A stretch of DNA of 64,000 nt from Salticus scenicus (GCA_963930645.1 OZ005662.1:101044436-101108435); one strand, 5' to 3'. Shown: positions 22,711 to 34,837, counted from the stretch's first letter. Numbers and translations: made by a program. Notes: generated by a model from the letters alone, not told the origin.

Positions 22711-23572
22711 TCAGTTCTGGAAGATTATTGTGGCAGGATGCGTTATCCACAAATAGGAGAGTTTTACGTTTTTGCCTCGATAAATGCTTATCTATTCCTT
22801 TTAACCAATTACTGAATATTTCTCGTGTCATCCATGCTTTTGTGTTGGATACATAATCAACTGGTAGTGTTTTGATTCCTGTAAAACACCTTGGATTCTT
22901 GGACTTTCCAATCACTAATAATTTAAGTTTTTCGCTCCCATCCATATTAGAACAAACTAAAGCTGTAATCCTCTGTTTACTGCCTTTACCTCCTACGCAA
23001 GCATCCCCTTTAAAATGCAGTGTTTTGTTAGGCAAAAGTTTATAAAAAAGTGCCGTTTCGTCCGCATTAAAAATATCTTTTGGCAGATCAGTAGATAAAA
23101 GCTCTGGGAGTCTCCTACCGAAAATATTGCATACATGTTCGTTTACATCAGAGCTTTGGCCACATACATTTTTATAAGAAATATTGTGCCTTGACTTAAA
23201 TCGGGAGAGCCATCCATCACTGCATTTAAAATCTTCAATTTCCATTCGACTTGCCAATTCATCAGCTTTCGCCTGCAGTAAGGGTCCATTTATTGGAAAA
23301 TTTCGAGATCTAGCATCCTTGAACCATATTAGTAAAGCTTTTTCTAGATCTTCTTGGGACGCATTTCTCATGCGTTTCCTTCCTTTAACAAATTTAGATT
23401 TTTCCCACGCATCTAAAATTGATGCCTTGTTTTTCAAATAAGTTGACAATGTATTCTTTTTTATTCCATAATCAGCTGCTAACTTTGTTTTACATTCGCC
23501 ATTCTCAACTTTCTTTAAAATTTCAACCTTTGTCTCTAAAGTTAGGGTTTTGTACTTTCCACGTGTAGACAT
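22711..23572 (-). pseudogene. Tigger transposase, N-terminal and catalytic part
   Basis: First 287 or so residues of a pogo/Tigger transposase starting at the ATG 23572 (MSTRGKYKTLTLETKVEIL). Visible domains: an N-terminal psq/CENP-B helix-turn-helix (residues about 5-55, with AADYGIKKNTLSTYL), a second CENP-B/Tc5 helix-turn-helix (about 70-135, ending GWLSRFKSRHNI) and the start of DDE_1 with the first catalytic Asp in IFNADETALF and the second in LLFVDNASCHNN. The frame is intact until the codon for PEL at 22714, where the DDE transposon of 15609-22710 is inserted; the open frame beyond runs into that element. The rest of the protein is at 15163-15605. The reading frame across the insertion is conserved after removing one TCA copy, so the gene was intact when hit. 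Confidence 0.9.
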
Positions 23573-23930
23573 AATGAATTTTTACATGTTTACAACACAC
23601 ACTGAAGGAGAAACACTAAAGCACATTAACTTGTCTGAACTGCAGGCTTAACTGACGCAGCTCTCTAGAATCGATAAAAAAGAGAATCGAAAGAATTTTC
23701 TGAGAATCGATAACAAAGAAACAGATGATTCACCCCTTCCCCCCAACCAAGGCTAAACTGGATCCGACGCTCCCTCGCGCGCGGATACAAGGCTTTAACA
23801 ATTCCCTCATTTTCACCAGACAAGTTTCGGTTTTTACCTGCAACGTAAAAGCGCACCAAGCGGCAAAAGCTGAATTACAAACGTAAACATAAGACGCGAT
23901 CTTTTATCAGCGCTGTGCTGGATCATTAAA
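23573..23930 (-). other. Tigger 5' leader region
   Basis: Sequence upstream of the Tigger ATG. It includes GTATCCGCGCGCGAGGGAGC and GTCGGATCCAGTTTAGCCTT (minus strand, about 23738-23794), which recur inverted at 37905-37976. No TA plus CAGT terminus occurs here, so the leader either continues at 37985-38409 or the element is truncated near 23930. Confidence 0.5.
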
Positions 23931-24955
23931 AATTTTCGCCTACAACATGTTATTTGTTGAAATTTCTCATAAAAATATATTTTGACACATTTGAAATTTC
24001 TCATAAAAATATGTTTTGACCATTAACATATAATATATTGCAGCTTTTTTATTTACCAATGTATATATACATGCGTGTGTGTGTATTGTTTACTAATATA
24101 GTTATTTTAATATTTGACAATATTTTATTTAACAATAAATAGATAAATAAAAATTACTACTCGTACAGCTTAAAGCTAAAGATTTAGTATATTTTGTCAA
24201 TTTATTGTTTTTTCATTTTCTAAAATAAACAATATTCTCAAGTCTCCTATTCAAAAATAAGTTCAAAGTACTGTCTCTTCTAATTTAAATTCGTGCAGCT
24301 TATTTTATCTGAATGGTTTTTAGTAGATAAATGTGTTTAAATAATTTCTATTAAAAAAAAAAAAAAATCTATATTCTTCCTTCTTTTAAATAAATGCAAC
24401 TTTGTGTGCACCTCAAATTATAATGGAGGTAGAAACTCTATCTTTAATCCCCCCCCCCCTTTTCATTGGTATAATTTTGATTTTGCCTTGCCCCTTAATC
24501 TATACATTTTATCTTTGAAGTAATATCAAGGTAAATTTCCTTCAAAGTTAAAAACAAAAATGGAACATAAAAGTTAAGCATATTTCAGTTTCGGTAGTGT
24601 TAAGCATAGCATTATTAGTGTAGAAAGTCTGCTTAACACTTCAAAAACTGCAGATTGATTACCTTTTGTTTTATTTGGCCATTTTTAACATTGTAGAAAA
24701 TTTATATTGCTATCTCTGTTAGCATCAGTATTTTATACTATTTAGATATCTTCATAGTATTGAAATGCAGAGTAACAAAGTTGTGTGAATGCAACCCCAA
24801 ATTATTTTAATTTAACTTTATGTTGATAATTTTTTTTTTTGGTATTAATAAGGTCAGTATTTTATTAGTATAAAAAATTCATAAACCTGTCCCAAATATA
24901 ATGCAAAATACATACTGATTCAGTATCTATGTATTAGCTCTCATTAGTTTGAAGT
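23931..24955. other. AT-rich, no gene seen
   Basis: No recognisable coding sequence or paired termini. A short tandem duplication of GAAATTTCTCATAAAAATAT occurs at about 23961 and 23993, and a TGTGTGTGTG tract at about 24075. Confidence 0.4.
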
Positions 24956-24959
24956 GAAA

Positions 24960-25396
24960 CAGCTAAGAGCAGATATCTAACCTCACCAACAGCCCACATT
25001 TTTCTATGGGGAAATTTGATTCCATAATTATACATTATCAATTGTTTTTTTTTTTTTTTTTTTTTTTTTAAGTTAAGTTTACACATTTAAAAAATTCATA
25101 ATCATTAAATTAGTACTCATTTTTCAAAAATTGATTGTTGTATTTCATTTTGTAGCTAAAAATTGAGAAAAATGCACTTAGTGAAAATCTACATCTTTGA
25201 ACTAAATATATAAATTTTAAATAATCCTTTTTTTTTTTTTTTTTTTTTTTAATTGATACTAATTAATAGTTATGAATTTTCTGAATATGAAAACGGGATT
25301 TAAAAAATACATTACTTAATGAGTAATTAGGGAAATAAATTTTCCCATAAAATAATATTGGCTTTTGGTGTCTGCAGGATTAGGTATTTTGTACTC
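24960..25396. repeat. Palindrome-like repeat A, first copy
   Basis: Related over its length to 32900-33255, sharing TTCATAATCATTAAATT, TACTCATTTTTCAAAAATTG and AATGCACTTAGTGAAAAT. Near its ends it has TTTCTATGGGGAAA and TTTTCCCATAAAAT, an inverted pair resembling the core of the TTAA-flanked MITEs at 33260 and 45319. Both copies of repeat A end at a TTAA followed by a GRGSMCTCTACTYA-like start (25398-25401 here). Confidence 0.6.
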
Positions 25397-25400
25397 TTAA

Positions 25401-26076
25401 GAGGACTCTACTTATAGTCAGCGGATAGCAAAGGTTAGCTCAGGAAATTTGACAGGCTTCTTGTATAAATAGCTCAATTTCAGGTCTCGCAAGCACGTTC
25501 CTTTAAAACGGCTGTACAGATTTTTTTTCAAACTCGCCATATTAACTCCCTTTTAAATATCCTTTTGTATGTAATTATTGTTTTCCTGTCAATAATCGAC
25601 TTGCTGTAAAAGTTGGTATTGCAAAAATAGCTCTAACGATTTTCTTGAAAATTGTTATATAAATCCATTTCTTTCTCATGTATTACGTGGTTATTAGAGG
25701 AAAATTAACAGACATCCTGCTTAGGTAGGTCATCTTCAGGTCTCGGAAATTTCTGTTTCAAAAAATCACTTCCATTTTTTTTTCTCTCATTTTTTACTTT
25801 TCTATATGTAAACTTCGTTTTATATGTGTATAAAGTTTCTCTTACCGGAAAAATTTTAGGTTTCTTCTTCTTTAGGTCATTTTTATGTTTTCTAATCGCA
25901 TTACCTCCCAAAAATGCATATAAAACAGGTATTAATGGGTAATGGAAGTCGTGTGGTAGTTTCACACCAGATTTACCCGATCAGAATTTTTTTTTTTAGG
26001 GGCCACAAAGGGTCAGGGAAGGAATACGTGCGTGCTGCGCGTGTATCCCTTAACTTGTGCAAGCGCAGAACGCACA
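25401..26076. other. Unclassified, with a hairpin tail
   Basis: No gene. At about 25945-25980 the sequence GAAGTCGTGTGGTAGTTTCA then CACCAGATTTA resembles the hairpin tails at 60628-60664 and 63450-63476 (GTCGTGTGAGTGACACACCA), so the end of that repeat family is present here too. The tract just before the hAT element is unusually GC-rich (about 26020-26070). Confidence 0.45.
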
Positions 26077-26639
26077 CAGGGCCGAAACTAGAGGGGGGGG
26101 CGAGCGACTAGCGTCTAGCCGGCGACGAGCAACTCTCACACTTTCCTTCAGATTTCGCGAATGCGTCGTATGTCGGTGCTGAATTTTATTTATGTTTATT
26201 CGATGAGTTTATTTCTCATTTTCATCCAAGACCTTCTTTGGTAGTGCTGCCATCTGATGGTCAATATAACTGTTTGAATTATTTTCTATGTCAAATCAAA
26301 CAAGATTTTAAATTTTCAACCTTCTAAGATTTCAACAGGAATTCTGGGAATCATTGTCATTATCGTTATAAAATCATTATAACGTTATAATTTTTATATC
26401 TCGTTGTGTATTCGTGTAATTAATTTTTAAATTAAAAAATAAAATAATTATAATAACATTATTGTTTGGTTTGTGTAGACTTAAATTCCCAAGTTGTATC
26501 AGACATAGAGGGCTGTTTGAGACCTCATTTTAAAGAAAATTTCATGGAGTTTATTTTAACACGGAGCTTACCTATACTTGTTATTTTTCTCTTTTTTAGC
26601 TTACATATTTATACTAAGTTGTTTTCTTTTCTTTTTCTT

Positions 26640-26680
26640 TCTTTCTTTCTTTCTTTTTTTTTTTTTTTTTTTTTTTTTTA
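26640..26680 (+). repeat. (TTTC)n and poly-T tract
   Basis: Several TTTC units followed by about 28 T. Similar long T or A runs occur at about 26937-26959, 25047-25069, 25230-25250 and 29941-29963. Confidence 0.9.
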
Positions 26681-27060
26681 GTTTCAAAAATGTCTTTTAT
26701 TATATCATTAGCTACACATTTTAAAATTTGTAGAGTGGAATACATTGGATTACTGCAAAAATTCCATTATTTTTTAATAGTTGCAATAAGGTTTTTACTA
26801 TAACTCCTGATCTCATTGTTATCCTTTTTACTTCCTTTTGCAAGGTATAAGGAAGTATTGTAATGTTATTATAATAGTAATGATATTAAAAAAAAAAAAA
26901 ATAAATAAAAATAAAAATAAAACAGCAACATCTTTTTTTTTTTTTTTTTTTTTTTTTTTCTATGGAATGATTTTTACATCGTTTCATGTTAAATAAACTA
27001 ATTATTCATCCTGGCCATCTTTTAGATTTCAACATGAATTACAGTATTTATTCTCCTTAA

Positions 27061-27616
27061 CAGGGTTTAATCTGCCATTAGTTTTTTTAGCATTTTGCTA
27101 AAAGATATTGTATTTTGCTAAAGTATGTCAGTAAGAATTTCGCTGAAAAGCTAAAACTAGATTACTGCATAAAATATCTTTATAAAACTACCTCTAGTTT
27201 TTAAGTTTTTATACAAATATAAAAACGTGGACGGAAATTACAAAATCACTGAAAATATTGGGAGTCATTATCTATTTAGTATATTCGGATTTAATTTCGA
27301 CTTTTAATGGCTGAATTTAATTGCAAAAATATTTAAAGACATAATTAAGAATTTGCTTCATAGATGTATTCTCAGTGCTAGTATTGCGTTTGCTGAAATT
27401 AAAACAAAATTTTGCTCATTCATTTTTCTTAAATCGCAATATATGCTTGGTTAAAATCGTCAGTGAACAAAACAAACAGAAAACAAAATTGGGGATAACA
27501 AAGTTAAGAAAAAGAAATCAATACTATTCAAAGAATTAATTTTCGAAAAAGCTAAAATACTGTTTATATGTTTTAGCTAAAATGCTAAAGAAACTTTTTT
27601 GCCAGGTTAAACCCTG
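27061..27616. mobile_element. hAT-type MITE (556 bp), nested
   Basis: Starts CAGGGTTTAATCTGCC and ends GCCAGGTTAAACCCTG, with subterminal TTAGCATTTTGCTAAAA-like inverted sequences. A perfect 8-bp duplication CTCCTTAA flanks it (27053-27060 and 27617-27624). No coding capacity. It is the same family as 33788-34837 in the opposite orientation. Confidence 0.92.
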
Positions 27617-28215
27617 CTCCTTAACAATAAAAAATGATTATAAAAAACATTGTTATTATATCTGGTTAAGGTTTCAGGTAATAATTTTTTTTAATCTTGA
27701 AAAATCTTTTTTTTTTATTATTATTTATTATTATTATTATTATTTTTAATAAAACTTTTATAAGGGCTACACAACTGAATTATTTTCAATTTGAAAATTG
27801 ATTATCTAATTAACACTCAAATCGCCATGATGCACAGTCAGTAGAAAACTAGTAGCATTTAGATTAGCCATAGGGAAAATATAGTTATTATTTATAGATT
27901 AAGTTACACGTCAATTAAATAATTTATATATCGCAGAATAGGAGACATTTTGTAGTAGAATAAATATCTTTTTCAAAACTTTTAACATATGATTGTACCT
28001 GGGGCATTTGAAATCAACAAGGACATTTTCTAAACATAGAATGTTTTCTGTCAAGCACACATAACGAGGAGCAAAGTGGGGGATGGGGGGGGGTATTTTC
28101 TCACTTTTTATATTATTAATGGCAAGTTTGTTTAATGCTCCTCCCTGGGAAAAATTCAAAAATTATAGCCAATATTTTATGATAAAGACAAAATATTAAA
28201 ATTAGATTTTTTAAA

Positions 28216-28647
28216 CAGGGTATCAACAGGGTAACTCAAACAGGAGAATGAAATTTCCTGACTTTTCCAGAAATATTCTAAAAAAATTCCAATCTAACCA
28301 TATATTGGGCATTGGCTGTGTCGAGGGCAAAATCATTATGGTACCACTTGGAAAAACAAAAGTTACATATGATAAAAGTTGCATATAGTGATAGCATCTG
28401 TTGCTTATAAGCGAGATAAGAAATTTCTTTCATGAGTGGAAAAAGAAGGGTGGGAGTGTTTAAAACAAATGGCAGAAGCTAAAAAAGGAAAAATGACCCT
28501 ACGTTGGCAGAAAAATTGTTTATTTTATGGTAATTATCATATGAAATTCCCTGACTTTTCCAGATTCTGGATAAAATATTCATATTCCCTGACTTTTATA
28601 GTCAATTTTCGAATTCCCTGACTTTTCCAGGTAGCGTTGCAATCCTG
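28216..28647. mobile_element. Probable hAT-type MITE
   Basis: Left end CAGGGTATCAACAGGGTAAC; right end complementary to CAGGATTGCAACGCTACC. Subterminal CCTGACTTTTCCAG occurs at both ends and repeats internally near 28550 and 28585. No convincing 8-bp duplication was seen, so boundaries are provisional. Confidence 0.5.
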
Positions 28648-29023
28648 TCTAAAACTTGCCATACTGTTATTTAAGGGGGGGAGGGGGGGGATAAATTAGA
28701 ATAGAAAAACTATTTCTTATGCAAAAAGCGGAAAAGTTTGCAGTAATAATAATAAGAATATTGGGAAGACAATTTATTTCAGAGAAATTAATGAAAAGGA
28801 AAAATTGTATAACTGAAAACGTTGCTCTCATTATTTTTAGTTTTTTTTTTTTTTCTTTTCAAAACTGAACCAAGTGATCTTTAAAAACTAGACATGTGCT
28901 ATGACATGGTAATTAAAATTTATAACAGCCCATTTTCTTATCTATATACTAAATCCAAAAGCGAGGTATCCTGATTTTGAATTACCAAATAAAAAAAAGC
29001 AGCCTTTGAATATACCCAGGCAG

Positions 29024-29054
<31 letters not shown>

Positions 29055-29639
29055 TTTATTATTTTTGATTTACAAATTTCATGCAAAATGTTCCCTCCAT
29101 TGAAGGATTGTGAATTAATTTATTAAGGTGCAAAAGTGCTAGAATGTTTATAAAATCAAGAAGACATTAAAAATTTTAATATCTGAATACTAAAAAATGT
29201 TGAAATAATTCTAATAGTGAGAGTATGCTTTCTTTTTATGAGGTTGTACAATTAAAATTTTGTAGCAAGTTTAGTTTGGAAAAAGCTATAACACTTGTAA
29301 TACTATTTAAAATATTAGTATAAATTCTATAATTAATTATATTTAATTAAAAATTATACTCTGAATTGTAATATTCCATTACATAATAATAAAGTATAAT
29401 TTTTTTCTTAAGTCTCTTCATATAAATATTTTTCACTGCTAGTACGTCAGATCACACTATTTCTTTCAGATAGCAATTTTGGTTGTTACCATATATTGTA
29501 TTACTAAATGAATGTGCAAATATTTTTATTAAAAACATATAACACTGAAAGTTTGTTATTGTATCTGACCAGAATTATTAGATTTTATCAAAAATTAGTG
29601 GTTCCAGATCCATTTCGTTTTGAAAATCGTTATCCATTG

Positions 29640-29890
29640 CTCCGGTTCAGGTCGTCAACGGTTGAAAAAGAAACTGTTGGTCCTGAAAAGGGCCGTTTTG
29701 CTACATGCATAGCAGAAAACATAAACAGAACTCGAAGTGAGGCAAAAAAACAACAGCGAATCTTTGAAAATAAACATAAACAGAATTCAGAGTCGGCATA
29801 AGACGCATGCGCGGAATCTGCAGGAAAGTGTGCTAGTTGCTCGTCGCTGGCTAGATGCTAGCGGGGCATTTGCCCCGAGCGCCAGATGGA
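29640..29890 (-). repeat. Inverted copy of the 26090-26220 region
   Basis: Read on the minus strand it contains CAGCGACGAGCAACTAGCAC, CACTTTCCTGCAGATT, ATGCGTC and GTTTATGTTTATT in the same order as 26110-26215 on the plus strand. The two may be ends of related hAT copies or an internal duplication. The open frame at 29508-29801 crosses it and shows no known domain. Confidence 0.6.
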
Positions 29891-29931
29891 GAAGGGCACC
29901 GAAAAAGGCTGGTTTGTTGCCTTTTTTACAC

Positions 29932-29966
<35 letters not shown>

Positions 29967-30619
29967 GGAAGAAGGAAAGAAAAGAAAGAAAGAAAAAGAA
30001 TAAAAAAGTCAAATTCTTTTACTCAGGGCAATTTGAACAAAGAAAAAAAAAAAAAGTAGAAAGAAGATTAATAGATAACAGAATTCATTTACAAGGAAAA
30101 GCATGGTGGATAGAGTGTTCTCCAAGACTAACAATATTCTTTTAAGGTTAGTGAATGTGGTAAAATATTTTCGCAATCAAAGAAGAGTAATTTACAAGTG
30201 GTCCCTGACTTTCAGCCAAGGTTTTTAAAAAGTAAATGGTTGGAAAATACGCAGTATATTTGATTAAACTTCAGAAGGCTCTTTAGAAATTATGATTCAT
30301 AAGGAAGCAAAAAAAAAAAATAAATAAATAAATATTTTCCTCGGGGCGCCGTCGTGACTATTAAAAGTGTGACTATTAAAATATTAAAATAAGTATGTCA
30401 AAATAAGGCCATAATGTTATAAAACAATCTAGTGCACTAAAAATAAATTGGCAAAAAGAATGCAAAATAAACTAGTAAATAATTGAGTTAGGAGCTATCA
30501 TTCACAAGGCTCAGCAAGTCCCTATCAAAGTACTATGACAACTAAAGCCAACCACTACCTCCTAACATGTATAATTATAAATATTACAATGAAATAAAAT
30601 GTCTTTACTTTTACTATAC

Positions 30620-31030
30620 TTTTTACTTCTTTATTCAAAGCATAAGGAAGTATTATGAAACCAATTTGCGAAATGGATTTTGTGTATCACATAGCTCATA
30701 AACGAATAGTCATAGAGAGTTACAAATTTATATTTGGAATTGTTATTTACCAATTTTGGTCTTGACATGAACTCCCGCTTTTGTGATATCTACGAATTTA
30801 TGCGATTTTTTGTGACGTCTGTTTGTGTGTGTGTGTATCTCGTATAACTCAAAAACAAGTAGACGTAGAACGTTGCAATTTCACATCTAAGTTTGTTACA
30901 ACAGTTGTTGTGCATCTCTCATTTTGGTGTTTCTGTGCGCCTTTCCCTTTTGGAATATCCATGATGACCGAAAATACAAATTTTTTTGCAATTATATATA
31001 ACTTTCCGTCATACAGATTTTAACAGAAAT
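30620..31030 (+). repeat. Dispersed repeat with inverted start
   Basis: Begins TTTTTACTTCTTTATTCAAA with GCATAAGGAAGTATT, an imperfect hairpin like those at 26827-26860 and, in a related form, 59690, 61011 and 61626. A TGTGTGTGTGTATCTC tract and an AACTCAAAAACAAGTAGACG block follow. No coding capacity. Confidence 0.45.
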
Positions 31031-32581
31031 TAATATTAGCGTGAATATTGATAGTTACAAAATTTGTTGCTCCCCTACTGTATCATTTTCCGGTATTTTT
31101 ATGGCTATAAATTTGATTTGAAAGGGGTGAAGGGATTGTTTTAACTGTTAAATGTCTTTTGAGGGGCTACAGAAAAATTCTAAAACATGAACATTTGCAG
31201 CAAGGGGGAAATTTAGGGGGAGGAGGGGGATTTGCCACTGAAATTACAAATTACATTTTTTATATTTTATTAATCAATTATTACTATTATTTATTATAAA
31301 TTATATTATATATATATTTTTTTCAAAGTATTAAAATAATTCTTTTCCATTCTCCAAATCAAATTTATGGCCATAAAACTACCAAACAGTAACAGAAAGG
31401 GTGGCGTCCCGAGAAGACGGTGGGTGATTGGGCAAAATGAGGGGGTCATATTCGAATTCAGGAGATCATTTTACATGAGAATCAGCAGGAATGGTATCAG
31501 GGCTCGAAAAAAAGTTTTTTTTGCAGCGCAGTGTATTTAGACAGCTAACGGTTAGTTCGCATTTGATGGATATGAGTAGTTTTTAGATTTTTGTTCATAT
31601 CTATTAATTTATGCATCTTAATTATATTAAAAACTTAAATATTTGTCTGTTTATTTCTCTGCAGTATAGTTGATGTAACAACTATACTATTCAAAATATT
31701 TTAAATTCTCTCAAAAATGATATTTTCAGTTTTAAAAGTAATTGAATATGAAATTTACATTCACTTGTTTTAGAATTGTCATTTATAAATACCATTAATT
31801 TAAGAGAGAGGGTAAAAAAAAAAAATAAACTATCATTAAACCAGTAAAAATAAATAAATAAATAAAAAAAATAACTGTAGCTTAATTTAAATCTTTCTCT
31901 ATAATACGCTTTTCTTCTTTTTTCCCCCTAAAATAATGCTTTGATTCATAACTTCAATCTTTTTTTTTTCAAGAAATGTTATAAAGGAATAAAATATATA
32001 CATTAAAATAAAAATCGGTTGGTTGTAGCTCTACTTGTGCCTGTACATTTTTACGCCTGGCGAAATGTCATGCTAAGTTTTTCGACACGAAGCACATGTT
32101 GCGATTCTGTTTTGTTTTGTAAACTTTGTTTTTCATAACAAGCATATAATGTATAAAGTTTTTTAAATTCCGTCCTGGAGATGCTGAGATATAGCCATAA
32201 GAAAACGTGGCATAAAAGTGTTGCAAGTCGAGCGATATATATCAAAAACTAGACATCGCCAGTTTATGTCAGAATTCAACTGCACACTAGGTTTCATGGA
32301 ATTCAGAACATGCAGTACATGAATTAGCTGCAGTATTTGTGTCCCATACAGACACACACATCCGTTAAATATAATCATAATACATTTCAAAATCTGTAAA
32401 TTTATCAAAAATTTGAATTAAATTCAATATTTACTTCTTATGAATGCAGTTGAAAATAAAATGGCCATAAAAACTTTGTAAAATTTCCTTTGAAATTTTA
32501 ATTTCTAGTTGGAGGTGGGGGGGGGGGGGGATCTCTCCTTGCCCGGGTGAAAAAAATCCTAGTTTCGGCCCTAAATGCACA

Positions 32582-32895
32582 GGACTGTGCTGTCGAAAGA
32601 AGTGGGGATCAGGTCTGACTTTTTAACAGATGAGAAATGATTTTTTTATATTTTCTTTTCTTAAGAATAAAAATTTGATTTGAGAAGGAAAATGTGCGCG
32701 CAGCGTGTGTATATGCAGCGTGCATGGGATCGATTGATAAAAAAAATATATTCTTAGATAAAAGGGTTGATGAACTTTCTTAGTAATTGTGTACGATATA
32801 TGTTTATTTGAAAATATTTTTTCAAATGATGTTTTTACACACATTTATTGAAATTTTTTACTCCATAAATAAGCAATGTAGAAAAGCAGTTTGTT
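32582..32895. other. No gene seen
   Basis: Sequence between the hAT element and repeat A; no recognisable features. Confidence 0.35.
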
Positions 32896-32899
32896 GAGA

Positions 32900-33255
32900 G
32901 TTTGCTATATCTGGCAATCAGCCCATGTTATTCTATGGGAAAATAAGTTTCCATAATTATAAATTACTTTTTTTTTTTTAATTAAGTTTATGCATTTAGA
33001 AAATTCATAATCATTAAATTTGTACTCATTTTTCAAAAATTGATTCTTGTATTTCATTTCGCAGCTAAAAATTGAGAAAAATGCACTTAGTGAAAATTTG
33101 CATCTTTGAACTAAAAATAAAAATTTTTTATTTTGATACTGCTGTTATGAGTTTTCTGAATAGGAAAACAAAATTTAAAAAATACATTAGGTAATAAGTA
33201 ATTGTGGAAATAAATTTTCCCATAAAATGTATGTAGGATTACATATTGTATACTT
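32900..33255. repeat. Palindrome-like repeat A, second copy
   Basis: Second copy of the repeat at 24960-25396. TATTCTATGGGAAAATAAG near the start faces TAAATTTTCCCATAAAATG near the end. It abuts the TTAA of the MITE at 33260. Confidence 0.6.
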
Positions 33256-33259
33256 TTAA

Positions 33260-33669
33260 GGGCCATCTTCACTCACCGACGCTGGAAGCAGAAGCTAATG
33301 TTATTCTATGGGAAATTTTTCTTTACAAATAACTTGTTAACTAATACATATTTTTAAATTCTGAAAATTCCCAGCTGTTAAATTGACAGACCTTTTTTAA
33401 AAAATTATTTTTTAAATTTTTTATATTTTATTTTGAAGCTGCAAAATACGAATTTTTAATATGTGAATTTTTTTCATTTTGCAATTTCAAAATAAAATAT
33501 TTAAAAAATACATTTTTAAAAAAGGTGCGTCAATTTAACAGTTGGGAATTTTCTGAATGGGAAAGCAGAATTTAAAAATATGTATTTGTTAATAAGTTAT
33601 TTGTAAAGAAAATTTCCCCATAGAATAACATTGGCTCGGGCTTCTGCCGACGGTAAGTGAAGAGGGCCG
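33260..33669. mobile_element. TTAA-flanked palindromic MITE (410 bp)
   Basis: Flanked by TTAA on both sides (33256-33259 and 33670-33673). Termini GGGCCATCTTCACTCACCG and, inverted, CGGCCCTCTTCACTTACCG. Arms continue with TGTTATTCTATGGGAAATTT and its complement around a roughly symmetrical AT-rich centre. The TTAA duplication indicates piggyBac-type mobilisation. A second copy is at 45319-45737. Confidence 0.88.
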
Positions 33670-33787
33670 TTAAGGCTGCACATCAGTCAGATTGCCCCTT
33701 TCTTTGAGACATTCTACGGGTTTGCAGAAGGTTTTTTTAAGGACTATATAGAATCCTAAGTTATACACACACACACACACATATATA

Positions 33788-34837
33788 CAGGGCTTAACCT
33801 GGCAAAAAAAAAAAAAATACTTTAGCATTTTAGCGAAAATAGGCAAGCACTATTTTAGCTTTTTCGAAAGTTAATTAATTCTTTGGATACCATTGATTTC
33901 TTTTACTTACAAGGAACATCACCCAAGTGTCCGGCTCGGATTTCAATGAGAGAGAGGCGTTTTTTTCATATTTGATATGCTATCAAATTTTACTCAAAAA
34001 TATGCGAAAAATTTGTATTTATACAGCAAATGAATACTCAAATGAATAATTCAGTTGAAATAATTTTCAGTACTACTATAAATTTTCATTTGTAACTTAA
34101 ACATGAAAGTGCAAAATCATTTAGTATTTTTAAGTCACACCCAAAGGCGGAGCTTACTGTTGATATGTGGCTGATGTGGTTTTTAACATTTTAAAAATTC
34201 AATAAATATAGAAAACATGGACGATAGCAAAAATTTCTATGATCAAAAATATTTGGTTCATGCCCGCTATCAGAAATTAAAGTTTCATTAAAATCGCAGC
34301 CGGACACTATGTTCCTGTTAGCTTTGTTATCCTCAGTTTTGTTTTAAATTCCTTTTGTTCATTGATGATTTTAACCAAGCATCCATATTTTGTGACTTTA
34401 AAAATATGAATCAGGGAAACTATGTTTTGATTTTAACAATAGAAAAAGAGGTACTCATATACGTGTAAAATGAAAAAGCAATTTAAAAATTAAATAAAGT
34501 GCAGTGGTAGGTAATTGTGAAATACTAATGCTAAGAATGCTTCTATGAAACAAATTCTAAATTCTGACATACTTTTAAATATTTTTGCATTTAAATTCAA
34601 TCATTAAAAATAAATCCAAATTACTATATAAAGAATGATTCCCAAAAACTTCAGTCCTTTCGTAGTTTTTGCCTGCAAATATTACAAAAAAAAAAAAAAA
34701 AATCTGAGTTATTATATAGAGATATTTTATACAGTTATCTAGTTTTAGCCTTTTAGCGAAATTCTGACCAACATGTTTTAGCAAAATATGATACCTTTTA
34801 GCAAAATGCTAAAAAACTAATGGCAGTTTAAACCCTG
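33788..34837. mobile_element. hAT-type MITE interrupted by another MITE
   Basis: Starts CAGGGCTTAACCTGGC and ends GGCAGTTTAAACCCTG. A perfect 8-bp duplication CATATATA flanks it (33780-33787 and 34838-34845). It is an inverted-orientation relative of 27061-27616, with the same subterminal TTTTAGCATTTTAGCG and AGCAAAATGCTAAAAAACTA blocks. About 0.4 kb of its extra length is the element at 33910-34317. Confidence 0.9.
33910..34317. mobile_element. TTA-flanked MITE, PIF/Harbinger-type candidate
   Basis: Inserted in the hAT MITE: comparison with the copy at 27061-27616 shows the empty site. Ends CAAGGAACAT...AGTGTCCGGCT and, inverted, CAGGAACAT.AGTGTCCGGCT. TTA is present on both sides (33907-33909 and 34318-34320), the 3-bp size and sequence typical of PIF/Harbinger. 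No coding capacity. Confidence 0.75.

Larger units (their letters stand above)
26077..32573. mobile_element. Long hAT element without transposase
   Basis: Begins CAGGGCCGAAACTAG at 26077 and ends with CTAGTTTCGGCCCTA at 32573, a 15-bp inverted terminus with one mismatch at the outermost base. AACGCACA precedes it (26069-26076) and AATGCACA follows (32574-32581): an 8-bp hAT-size duplication differing only by one CG-to-TG change. Length 6.5 kb. No hAT transposase remains; the interior is AT-rich with nested elements (27061-27616, 28216-28647) and an inverted copy of its own left part at about 29770-29880. Confidence 0.75.

Noticed and set aside
29508..30145. Basic, Lys-rich frames
   Set aside because: Derived from a long A run and an inverted repeat; composition only.
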